Part shown: piece by piece, positions 12,704 to 19,116 of the stretch | Layout: each line of letters opens with the position of its first letter | Numbering within the stretch: the first letter of the stretch is position 1 | NCBI GenBank assembly: GCA_964480425.1 | Contig: CAYZPY010000033.1 | Coordinates: forward strand, 1-19,116 | Direction of reading: 5' to 3' | Origin: CAYYMD01 sp964480425 | GTDB lineage: Bacteria > Planctomycetota > Phycisphaerae > SM23-33 | Length of the DNA stretch: 19,116 nt | Translations under genes and position numbers: made by a program | Notes under the pieces: generated by a model | Databases searched by the model: none | What the model was told of the DNA's origin: nothing | What the model saw: the letters and a program-made list of their open reading frames with translations, nothing else

Positions 12704-14737
12704 TTATCTTGTAACCCAACGTGTTACGTCGCTCAGGAACGACATTTCGTCGAGTTTTTCGGCGCTTAAGCGCCGGACGAATTCGCCGAATTTTTCGAAA
12801 GTATTCGGGCCCTCTCTCTCCTGCGAAAAGCCCGTGGTGATCCAGTATCGCAGCGACTTTTTCGGCCGGCTGATCAGCACGTGGTCACTTCCGTAACGGC
12901 GTATGTCGGTCAGGTCATCGGGATCGAAAATTATCGCGCCGCCGACCTCGTGCGGCTGGGTGCCCCCGGCGTACATGGGATGCCTGCCCCAGGTCATAAT
13001 TGCGCGGGGCGTCTTTTTAAACTCCGTGCGCTCCCATTCGTGCAGCCCGGTGGCGAACCGCACCGGACCGCCCTGGAGCACCTCCGCCTCGATACGCGCG
13101 CAGCGGTGATTGTCGAACACGGTAAGGGTGACCTTCAAGTCCAGTTTCTCCCCATCGTGCGTAACGCCGTGCGAGACCGTTTCTATCGAAACCCATCCGT
13201 CGCCGGGGTGAATCTTCGCCGTTCGCCGCTCGGCGGGGGACAACGTCCGCGCCGCCTCGCCGTCCCACAGACGCACCGAACCGAGACCGAACGTTCCCTT
13301 GACAAGGAACTCGTCCTGGCCGTATCCCTCCCGGAGCAGTTTCTCGTCCGGGTACCATTTGCCCTTTGCCAGTTCCAGCCGCGGGATGCGCTTGTTATAC
13401 ACGTCCACGCCCAGTCCCTGGTCGAAGTGGAAGCGATATCCGGCCCAGAGATTCTCCACGGCCGGTCCGCTGTGAAGCAGTTCGTCTTTGATTTTCTCGT
13501 CGCGCTCGACTATGCGCGTGATTTGCTCACCGTCTTTTTTAAACGCCAGCGACCATCCGGTCGCCCTGCCGCGCCCGCCAAGGAACTTTTGCATCCGGAC
13601 GATGATTTCCCTGTTCCTCCGCAGCAGTCTGTCTATCGTCCCGGCCTGGTGCCAGTCGATGAAGTTGTCCACCTCGTAGAAATCCCTGTCCCATTTTTCC
13701 AACTCCCGGGCCAGTTGCTCGTCGTGGCCGGCGTGTATCTCCAGCGCATCGTGCAGCGTCTTGTAAGTCAGAATGGTCCGGTTAATCTCCATCAGGCGCG
13801 GTTCGGTCCAGCCCTCGCCGCCGTCGGAAAATATTTCCCCAAGCACCTTTCCCGAACCGCCGTTTGCGTTGGGCGGCTCGAGTCCCATCAGGGCGCATAT
13901 AGTGGGCGCCACGTCGATGTGTTCGGCGTAAGGGAGAATTTTGCCCTTTGCCACGCCCGGACCGGCGAATATCAGCGGCGTGAACCATCCTCCCGGCTGG
14001 TCGGGCATGTGACCACCCTCGATGGCCTGGCCGTGATCGCCCATCACCACCATCAGCGTGCTGTCGTGGAGTTTTTCATCCCGCAGGAAGGCGACGAAAT
14101 CGCCCAGCAGTTCGTCGGCCTTTCGCGCCGCCCGGGCGTATGGCGAACCGTCGGCGTAAACGTCGCACGCCCAGGGAACGTCCCTGCACTCGTCCATGGC
14201 TATGTAACTCTGCCACCCCCGCGAACCGGTCCGCTGGAGGTGCAGGCGCATGTATTCCACCGCGTGTTTCGAGAGGATTTCTTTGGCCCATTTAATCAGC
14301 GCCTCGTCGCGGAGGTCCTCGTTGTGGTAGGCATACGTCACGTCGTCGTCCAGCGCAAGGTACGCGCTGCTGCTGGCGCCGTGGGCTGTGGGCGCCTTGC
14401 CGAAGGCGTGCTGAAGAAACTTTTCCTCGGGGCGGATGAATACGCTTCCCGCCTGGATGACCGAGTTCGGCAGCGAACAACCGTAGTGTTTCGCCCACCG
14501 CCCGCTCTTGGGATGCGCAGGGACAATCGCACACGCCCGGCGGAACGATGCGCCCCCCGCGGCAAGCCGCTTTATGTTTTTCAGGTCCAACCGTTCGGCG
14601 GCGTCCGGACGGAGCCCGTCTATGACGAACAGCACCACCCGTCGCGGGCGGGCGACCTGCCCGGCGCCCTTATTGACCGCGCAGCCGAACATCCCCAGCA
14701 ACAGGGCCGCGACGATAATCGCTATCTTGTATGTCAT
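12704..14737 (-). CDS. Lipoprotein with alkaline-phosphatase/sulfatase-like domain fused to a DUF4861 domain
   Basis: A 677-residue two-domain protein. The N-terminus MTYKIAIIVAALLLGMFGC is a lipoprotein-type signal with C19 as likely lipidated residue. Domain 1 (about 33-330) has the alkaline phosphatase superfamily layout: VVLFVIDGLRPD (metal D40), LKNIKRLAAGGASF, MGDHGQ (D234, H235), WFTPLIFAGPGV and EHIDVAPTICALMGLEPP (H273). The usual nucleophile region 'P[ST]xTxPN' is degenerate (YGCSLPNS, 85-92), and the 'DxxxH' metal pair reads QRTGSRGW (168-175). Domain 2 (about 420-665) fits DUF4861: GPAVENLWAGYRFHFD, VDVYNKRIPRLEL, then YGQDEFLVKGTFGLGSVRLWDG. DUF4861 proteins occur in polysaccharide-utilisation loci. 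It follows the thioredoxin-like gene with a 22-nt gap and is probably co-transcribed. The substrate is unknown. Confidence 0.8.
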   Translation of the reverse strand: MTYKIAIIVAALLLGMFGCAVNKGAGQVARPRRVVLFVIDGLRPDAAERLDLKNIKRLAAGGASFRRACAIVPAHPKSGRWAKHYGCSLPNSVIQAGSVFIRPEEKFLQHAFGKAPTAHGASSSAYLALDDDVTYAYHNEDLRDEALIKWAKEILSKHAVEYMRLHLQRTGSRGWQSYIAMDECRDVPWACDVYADGSPYARAARKADELLGDFVAFLRDEKLHDSTLMVVMGDHGQAIEGGHMPDQPGGWFTPLIFAGPGVAKGKILPYAEHIDVAPTICALMGLEPPNANGGSGKVLGEIFSDGGEGWTEPRLMEINRTILTYKTLHDALEIHAGHDEQLARELEKWDRDFYEVDNFIDWHQAGTIDRLLRRNREIIVRMQKFLGGRGRATGWSLAFKKDGEQITRIVERDEKIKDELLHSGPAVENLWAGYRFHFDQGLGVDVYNKRIPRLELAKGKWYPDEKLLREGYGQDEFLVKGTFGLGSVRLWDGEAARTLSPAERRTAKIHPGDGWVSIETVSHGVTHDGEKLDLKVTLTVFDNHRCARIEAEVLQGGPVRFATGLHEWERTEFKKTPRAIMTWGRHPMYAGGTQPHEVGGAIIFDPDDLTDIRRYGSDHVLISRPKKSLRYWITTGFSQEREGPNTFEKFGEFVRRLSAEKLDEMSFLSDVTRWVTR

Positions 14738-14759
14738 CTCCCTGTCCGTCCCGTCCGCC

Positions 14760-15341
14760 TCACACCAGATCGCACGCCTCCGGAGGCATCCAGTGTTCTT
14801 CCCGACCTTTCCATTTCACGTTGCACCCGATCGGGTTTGTCACCTCCACCGGCGGGGACTCGCCCTTGAGCAACGCATCGAGTGCGTCGCGCAGTTCGTG
14901 TGTTGTCTCGGCGCCTTCCTGGCGCGGATTGTCGTCCATCCGCCCGGTGTAGCGCAGCTTGCGGTCCTTGTCGAACACGAAGAAATGCGGCGTCCGCAGC
15001 GCGCCGTACGCGCGGGCGACCTCCTGCGATTCGTCGCGAAGGTACGGGAACTTAAAGCCCTTTTCCCTGGCGCGTTCGACCATGTGATCGAACGAGTCGG
15101 TGGGATGATTTTGTTCCTCGTTGGAGTTAATGGCCACCATCTCCACGCCCTTTGGCTTGTATTCGTCGTAAAGGCGGATCATCCGATCCTCCGAGCCCAC
15201 CACGTACGGGCAGTGGTTGCAGCTGAAGACCACGACGAGGATATCCGCATCGCCGAAGTCGCCGAGCGAATAAGTTTTCCCGTCAACGCCGGGCAGCGAG
15301 AAATCCGGCGCCTGCTGTTGGATTTCCAGTGTGAAAGCCAT
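14760..15341 (-). CDS. Thioredoxin-like (AhpC/TSA-type) redox protein
   Basis: A 193-residue thioredoxin-fold protein, as in the AhpC/TSA 'redoxin' group. The N-terminus APDFSLPGVDGKTYSLGDF (11-29) is the peroxiredoxin/TlpA-like start. The redox motif is CNHCP (C41, C44), giving a CxxC rather than a single peroxidatic cysteine. A cis-proline region follows in YGALRTPHFFVFDKDRKLRYTGRMDD (about 112-137). No signal peptide is seen, so it is likely cytoplasmic. The C-terminus ends in a short tail with one more cysteine and WMPPEACDLV. Members are usually annotated as thioredoxin family proteins without a known partner. AAGGAG lies 7 nt before the ATG. It is the first gene of the minus-strand pair with the phosphatase-DUF4861 lipoprotein. 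Confidence 0.88.
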   Translation of the reverse strand: MAFTLEIQQQAPDFSLPGVDGKTYSLGDFGDADILVVVFSCNHCPYVVGSEDRMIRLYDEYKPKGVEMVAINSNEEQNHPTDSFDHMVERAREKGFKFPYLRDESQEVARAYGALRTPHFFVFDKDRKLRYTGRMDDNPRQEGAETTHELRDALDALLKGESPPVEVTNPIGCNVKWKGREEHWMPPEACDLV

Positions 15342-15393
15342 TTTATTCTCCTTCTAAAAGTTATCAGTCCTCTTTCATTCCTTCCCGCATTTC

Positions 15394-15399
15394 ATTATA
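15394..15399 (-). promoter_or_regulatory. Possible -10 box for the thioredoxin-like operon
   Basis: The minus strand reads TATAAT (15399-15394), 53 nt ahead of the ATG at 15341. A TTGTCG box lies upstream at a 13-bp spacing, shorter than optimal. Confidence 0.4.
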
Positions 15400-15537
15400 T
15401 AAGATACTCCGCCGACAATGGAGACACGATTCATAAACCTAGCAAATTCTGATCAGGTTTTCGAAGGTTTTCGGCTAATATTACGTGTTTCATCGAGTCC
15501 CGCCTACCGCGAGCGTGCGCAGAACAAGGAGCAAGAT

Positions 15538-17250
15538 ATGGCAAATGCCAAACGTCTGACGGGAAGTAAGTCCGCAGCCGAAAAACCCGTTACGTTCGGA
15601 GTATGTTCTGCAGGCGACCCGCGCATAGACGAAGAATCGCGCAGGCGCGCGACAAACGTGGTCGAGATAATCGCCGAGATAGTGGCCAAAAACGTCAAAA
15701 TGCCCGACGGGGCGCCCGCGGAGGTGGTCTACTCGCCGATGCTGATCGACGGCGAGAAACAGGCCGACATCGTCGCAAGACAGTTCCGCAGCGCACAGGT
15801 GGACGCCATCATATGCGCGCCGGACACGTGGGCGTTTCCGCAGATGTCGATGCTCTCGCTGCTGGCGCACTTCCCCGACGACATCCCGGTGAACTTCACC
15901 GTGGGCAACAGCGGGCCCAAGCCGGGCGTCGTCTACGCACACGCCGCAAACGGCGCACTGGCGCAGAGCGGGCTACTGTCACACCTGAACGTGGGCACCT
16001 GGCCTGATTCCGGCATGAAGCCAAAGCCCACAGACGCGACGGTCACCGCACTTGTCGACTGGTGCTACGCGGCGCTGACTTACACTGGTCTGCGGGGCAG
16101 GCGGGTGGTGGTGTTCGGGCACGATTCGATGGGCATGGAGACGGCGCTGGCCCACGTGCTGCCCACGCGCAGAACGTTCGACCTGGAGATAACGCGAATC
16201 GACATGAAACTCCTGTCCGACATGCTCAACAAGGAATCTTACGACAAAAAGGAACTGCAAAAACTTCGCCGCTGGGTAGACCGGCACGTCGGCGATCGCC
16301 TGGAGTTGAAGGACCAGTCCGCCGGAGAATCCTTCAACAAGTCGCTGGCGCTGTACCTGATTGTCCGCGACTTTCTGTCCGATTTGAACGCCGTCGGCGG
16401 CGGATTCATGAATCAACTGGAATGGGGCTCCGACCGGCGCGGCATTCTGCTGCCCATCGCCGACATGATGGAATCGCTGATGAACAGCACGTTCGACCAC
16501 AACGGTCCCAAGTCGGCCAAGCCGTTCGCCACCGAGGCCGACACGCAGGCGCTGCTGACCATGCTGTTCACAAACTGGCTAAGCGGAGGCAACCCGCCGC
16601 TGTTCATGGACTTCCGAAAGGTGTGGGAGCCGTGGGAAATCCAGGAACTGGCCGGGAAGCACGGCGTGAAGTTCACGAAAAAAGACCTCTGGGCGCAGCG
16701 GGGTTTCGTGGACGGGAACAATTCCGGTTCGGCCTCGCTGGACTGGGCCGGGTTGCCGGGAGATTCCATCTCGAAGATCATGTCCAACGTCCAGATGCCC
16801 GTGGCCGACAAGTACTACTTCCCCGGGGGGGGCAACAGTACGACGTTCATCTCGCCCGGCGGCATAGAAGGCGTCGCGGCGCGGATGGCGTACAGTCACA
16901 CCACCGGCATGTTCTCGATGCTGTGGGACCAGGCGGTAACCGCCGATTTGCCCCCAAAACTCGCCGACGTCGTGGCGCACACGTCGGACTGGAACTGGCC
17001 TCACACCTTCGTAATTCCAAAGTACGCCACCATGACGGAATACAAGCAGTTCGCCCCGGCCAATCACTTCCACATGATCCGCGACCTGCCACCGGCACGA
17101 CTGCAATACTGGATGGACATGACAAACGTTCTGTCTCTGACGCCCTGGCAAGAGAGGCCGAACTTCATACCCGGAATCGACCGGCCCATGCCACTGCTGT
17201 ATCTGCTCAACGGCGGAGAGAACGAAACAAAAAAGATGCTGAAGAAATAA
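15538..17250 (+). CDS. L-fucose/L-arabinose isomerase family protein
   Basis: A 570-residue cytoplasmic aldose-ketose isomerase of the FucI/AraA superfamily; E. coli FucI is about 590 residues. The N-terminal part has VTFGVCSAGDPRIDEESRRRA (18-38) and a Rossmann-like domain with APDTWAFPQM (94-103). Metal ligands expected from FucI are present: E333 in FATEADTQALLTMLF, D358 in LFMDFRKVWEPW, and H510 or H512 in ANHFHMI. The segment MMESLMNSTFDHNGPKSAKPFATE aligns well with the FucI substrate-binding region. Family members isomerise L-fucose, D-arabinose or related sugars; the true substrate is open. AAGGAG lies 8 nt before the ATG at 15538. An in-frame ATG at 15418 would add 40 residues without a ribosome site. 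It is divergent from the thioredoxin-like gene. Confidence 0.88.
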   Translation: MANAKRLTGSKSAAEKPVTFGVCSAGDPRIDEESRRRATNVVEIIAEIVAKNVKMPDGAPAEVVYSPMLIDGEKQADIVARQFRSAQVDAIICAPDTWAFPQMSMLSLLAHFPDDIPVNFTVGNSGPKPGVVYAHAANGALAQSGLLSHLNVGTWPDSGMKPKPTDATVTALVDWCYAALTYTGLRGRRVVVFGHDSMGMETALAHVLPTRRTFDLEITRIDMKLLSDMLNKESYDKKELQKLRRWVDRHVGDRLELKDQSAGESFNKSLALYLIVRDFLSDLNAVGGGFMNQLEWGSDRRGILLPIADMMESLMNSTFDHNGPKSAKPFATEADTQALLTMLFTNWLSGGNPPLFMDFRKVWEPWEIQELAGKHGVKFTKKDLWAQRGFVDGNNSGSASLDWAGLPGDSISKIMSNVQMPVADKYYFPGGGNSTTFISPGGIEGVAARMAYSHTTGMFSMLWDQAVTADLPPKLADVVAHTSDWNWPHTFVIPKYATMTEYKQFAPANHFHMIRDLPPARLQYWMDMTNVLSLTPWQERPNFIPGIDRPMPLLYLLNGGENETKKMLKK

Positions 17251-17262
17251 TGTAATCCACCC

Positions 17263-17295
17263 GCACCGGCGCGCCTGCTTGCCCCGGGCAGGTGC
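17263..17295. terminator. Hairpin between convergent fucI-like gene and trpA
   Basis: GCACC (17263-17267) pairs with GGTGC (17291-17295), and an alternative inner stem is CCTGC (17274-17278) with GCAGG (17288-17292). It fills the 45-bp gap and abuts the trpA stop codon. No U-tract follows, so a terminator role is tentative. Confidence 0.3.
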
Positions 17296-18114
17296 CTATT
17301 TCAGCGGCGCCAGCAATTCGGACACAAAGCCGCCGACGTGCTCGACGAGTTGCTCGCGCGGCTTGTCCTTTTCGGCCGAGATCCGCCTCACGATGGCAGA
17401 GCCGACTATGGCGCCGTTTGCCACGCGGCATACCTCCGCCGCCATCCGGGGGGTGGATATCCCGAACCCCACGCAGATGGGTATGCCCGTATGCTTGTGC
17501 AGTTCGCCCACTGCCTCTATGGTGGCCTGTGGCAGGCGGTCGCGCTCGCCGGTTATGCCCGCCACCGATATGAAATAGATGAATCCGCGCGAATGTTTTG
17601 CTATTTCGCCCCGGCGCTGCGGCGTGGTGGTCGGCGCGATGAGCATAATGTTGCACAGCCCCGCCGATGCGGTCATGGATTCGAACTCGGCCGCCTCCTC
17701 CAGCGGGAGGTCCGGCACGATAAGCCCGTCGAAGCCGGCGTCTGCGGCCCGGTCGATGTATTGCTGTGTGCCGTGCGCGAATATAAGCGTGTAGCTGACC
17801 ATCGCCACCAGCGCCATTTGACCGCCGTCGTCGCGGTACCGGCGGACCGTCCGGAAGATTTCATCGCAGGTAATCCCCGACGACAGCGCCTCGGTATAGG
17901 AATTCTGAATGGTCGGACCGTCGGCTATCGGGTCGGAAAACGGCACGCCCACCTCGCAGATGCCAACGCCCCGACGCTCGAAATCCGCCAGCAGCGCCGC
18001 AGTGGCGCCCGGATCCGGATGACCCGCAGTGATAAAAGGGACGAGCGTTTTCTTGCCGTCGGCGAGTAACTCTTCAAACACCTGTTTGATACGATTGTCT
18101 TTTAAATCATCCAT
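17296..18114 (-). CDS. trpA: Tryptophan synthase alpha subunit
   Basis: A 272-residue TIM barrel that cleaves indole-3-glycerol phosphate to indole and glyceraldehyde 3-phosphate, in complex with TrpB. It has the start signature LVPFITAGHPDP (24-35), catalytic E54 in GICEVGVPFSDP and D61 in FSDPIADGPTIQ, the loop-6 region APTTTPQRRGEIAKHSRGFIYFISVAGITG, and the phosphate-binding end PICVGFGISTP...GAIVGSAIV. All expected residues are present. The ATG at 18114 (MDDLKDNRI) is preceded only by a weak AGAAG. A GTG at 18141 would add nine residues, encoded in the repeat element. The gene follows trpB, separated by 85 bp that contain an inverted repeat. Confidence 0.96.
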   Translation of the reverse strand: MDDLKDNRIKQVFEELLADGKKTLVPFITAGHPDPGATAALLADFERRGVGICEVGVPFSDPIADGPTIQNSYTEALSSGITCDEIFRTVRRYRDDGGQMALVAMVSYTLIFAHGTQQYIDRAADAGFDGLIVPDLPLEEAAEFESMTASAGLCNIMLIAPTTTPQRRGEIAKHSRGFIYFISVAGITGERDRLPQATIEAVGELHKHTGIPICVGFGISTPRMAAEVCRVANGAIVGSAIVRRISAEKDKPREQLVEHVGGFVSELLAPLK

Positions 18115-18117
18115 AAC

Positions 18118-18205
18118 TTCTAATGACGAATTAAGAAGCACGAATGACGAATCAATAACGAAACCTGCCCGCCGGCAGGCGGGTTTGATTCGTCATTCGT
18201 CATTT
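18118..18205. repeat. TGACGAAT inverted-repeat element with GC-rich palindrome between trpB and trpA
   Basis: Arms ACGAATGACGAATCAA (18140-18155) and TTGATTCGTCATTCGT (18185-18200) are perfect 16-bp inverted repeats. Between them lies the near-palindrome CCTGCCCGCCGGCAGGCGGG (18164-18183). A further TGACGAAT copy sits at 18124-18131. The trpB TGA stop (18202-18200) is part of the element's right arm, and the trpA start lies only a few bases beyond the left copy. Sequences of this type recur, as I remember, between genes in many environmental bacterial assemblies. Confidence 0.75.
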
Positions 18206-19116
18206 CGCCGCATCTCGGCTCTTTAGTATTTCGCCTATCTCGTTGCAGTCCTTGTCGCCCCGCCCGGACAGGTTCACCAGGATAATCTTATCCTTGCCCA
18301 TTTTGGGCGCCCGAACCATGGCCTCGTGCACGGCGTGTGCCGACTCCAGCGCGCAGATAATGCCTTCGTACTTCGCAAGCTCCATCAGCGCATCCAGCGC
18401 GTCGTCGTCGCTGCATGCGGTGTAGTTTACGCGCCCGGTCTCTTTCCAGTAGGCGTGCTCGGGACCCACGCCGGGATAGTCAAGACCCGCCGAGACGCTG
18501 TGCACCGGCGCGGTCTGCCCGTCCTGGTCCTGAAGGACGTAACTCTTCGCACCGTGCAGCACGCCGACCTTCCCGGCCACGAGACTGGCGGCGTGGTCGC
18601 CGAGTTTCATGCTGCGCCCCCCGGCCTCGACGCCGACCATCTCCACCTCATCGTCAATCATGGGGCTGAATATCCCTGCCGCGTTCGAGCCACCACCCAC
18701 GCATGCGACGATGACGTCGGGCAGGCGTCCCTCTGCCTGGAGCATCTGTCGGCGCGACTCGCGCCCGATGCAGCTTTGAAATTCACGGACCATGGACGGG
18801 TACGGATGCGGGCCTACGGTGGAGCCAAGGATGTAATGGGTGTGCTCCACGCTGCCCATCCAGTCGCGGAGTGCCTCGTTGCAGGCGTCTTTCAGCGTGC
18901 ACTGGCCCGTGGTGACCGGCACGACCCTGGCGCCCAGCAGTTCCATGCGGAACACGTTAAGCGCCTGGCGACGGATGTCCTCGGTGCCCATGTAAACGTC
19001 GCAGTCCAGCCCGAACACCGCCGCCGCCGTCGCCGTGGCCACCCCGTGCTGACCGGCGCCCGTCTCGGCTATGAGACGCCGCTTGCCCATACGTTTGGCC
19101 AGCAGCGCCTGCCCTA
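18200..19116 (-). CDS. trpB: Tryptophan synthase beta subunit, 3' part (5' end outside the window)
   Basis: The C-terminal 304-305 residues of the PLP enzyme that joins indole and serine to make tryptophan. The reading frame continues to the window edge (GQALLAKRMGKRRLIAETGAGQHG), so the ATG at 19090 is internal and not a start. Visible motifs are the ETGAGQHGVA carboxylate-binding loop, the PLP phosphate cup CVGGGSNAAGIF, YPGVGPEHAYWKETGRV, LESAHA with its conserved glutamate, and the terminal NLSGRGDKD. The catalytic lysine region (HKxN) lies upstream of the window. The gene precedes trpA in the usual trpBA order. Its stop codon lies inside the repeat element at the trpB-trpA junction, and the last residues (SRDAAK) end normally for the family. 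Confidence 0.96.
   Translation of the reverse strand, partial: GQALLAKRMGKRRLIAETGAGQHGVATATAAAVFGLDCDVYMGTEDIRRQALNVFRMELLGARVVPVTTGQCTLKDACNEALRDWMGSVEHTHYILGSTVGPHPYPSMVREFQSCIGRESRRQMLQAEGRLPDVIVACVGGGSNAAGIFSPMIDDEVEMVGVEAGGRSMKLGDHAASLVAGKVGVLHGAKSYVLQDQDGQTAPVHSVSAGLDYPGVGPEHAYWKETGRVNYTACSDDDALDALMELAKYEGIICALESAHAVHEAMVRAPKMGKDKIILVNLSGRGDKDCNEIGEILKSRDAAK

Noticed and set aside
12881..14869. A 662-codon open frame on the plus strand opposite the phosphatase-DUF4861 gene
   Set aside because: Same reason: it is a reverse-strand shadow of a gene with a clear signal peptide and conserved motifs, and it also runs into the thioredoxin-like gene.

Overview
The window looks like a contig interior from a GC-rich, free-living bacterium. 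My best guess is Planctomycetota, perhaps a Phycisphaerae-type lineage. That rests on gene style: a secreted GH10 xylanase, a lipoprotein phosphatase/sulfatase fused to a DUF4861 domain, an AP-endonuclease-fold sugar isomerase beside a membrane protein, and GC-rich genes separated by short AT-rich gaps with palindromic intergenic repeats. No marker gene settles the taxonomy. I saw no CRISPR array, rRNA, tRNA, intact insertion sequence or phage gene.

Layout. (1) 1-475 is the 5' end of a citramalate synthase gene (minus strand). It is followed by a 710-bp non-coding stretch with a pair of inverted short repeats, a minus-strand rho-independent-type terminator and a 167-bp imperfect palindromic element. 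(2) 1186-6244 is housekeeping: tyrS (+) converging on ligA (-), a solitary HicB-like protein (-), then cmk and a plsC-like gene overlapping by 4 bp (+). (3) 6257-7942 is a two-gene minus-strand unit, a polytopic membrane protein followed by a TIM-barrel sugar isomerase/epimerase. It is divergent from pta (8052-9062, +). (4) After an AT-rich 329-bp gap comes a B12-binding-fold protein that lacks the canonical histidine and has a very basic tail.

(5) 10191-17250 reads as a carbohydrate-use island. It holds a GH10 xylanase (-), divergent from a zinc alcohol/polyol dehydrogenase (+); a thioredoxin-like gene followed by the phosphatase-DUF4861 lipoprotein (-); and a divergent L-fucose isomerase-family gene (+). 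A plausible division of labour is polysaccharide attack outside the cytoplasm by the xylanase and lipoprotein, with isomerase and dehydrogenase processing of released sugars inside. Substrates cannot be fixed from sequence alone. (6) 17296 to the end is trpA preceded by the partial trpB on the minus strand. An inverted-repeat element is wedged between them, and its arm supplies the trpB stop codon.

No complete unknown system is evident. The best candidates for new biology are the histidine-less B12-fold protein with a poly-basic tail, the phosphatase-DUF4861 fusion with its degenerate active-site motifs, and the leader region in front of citramalate synthase.
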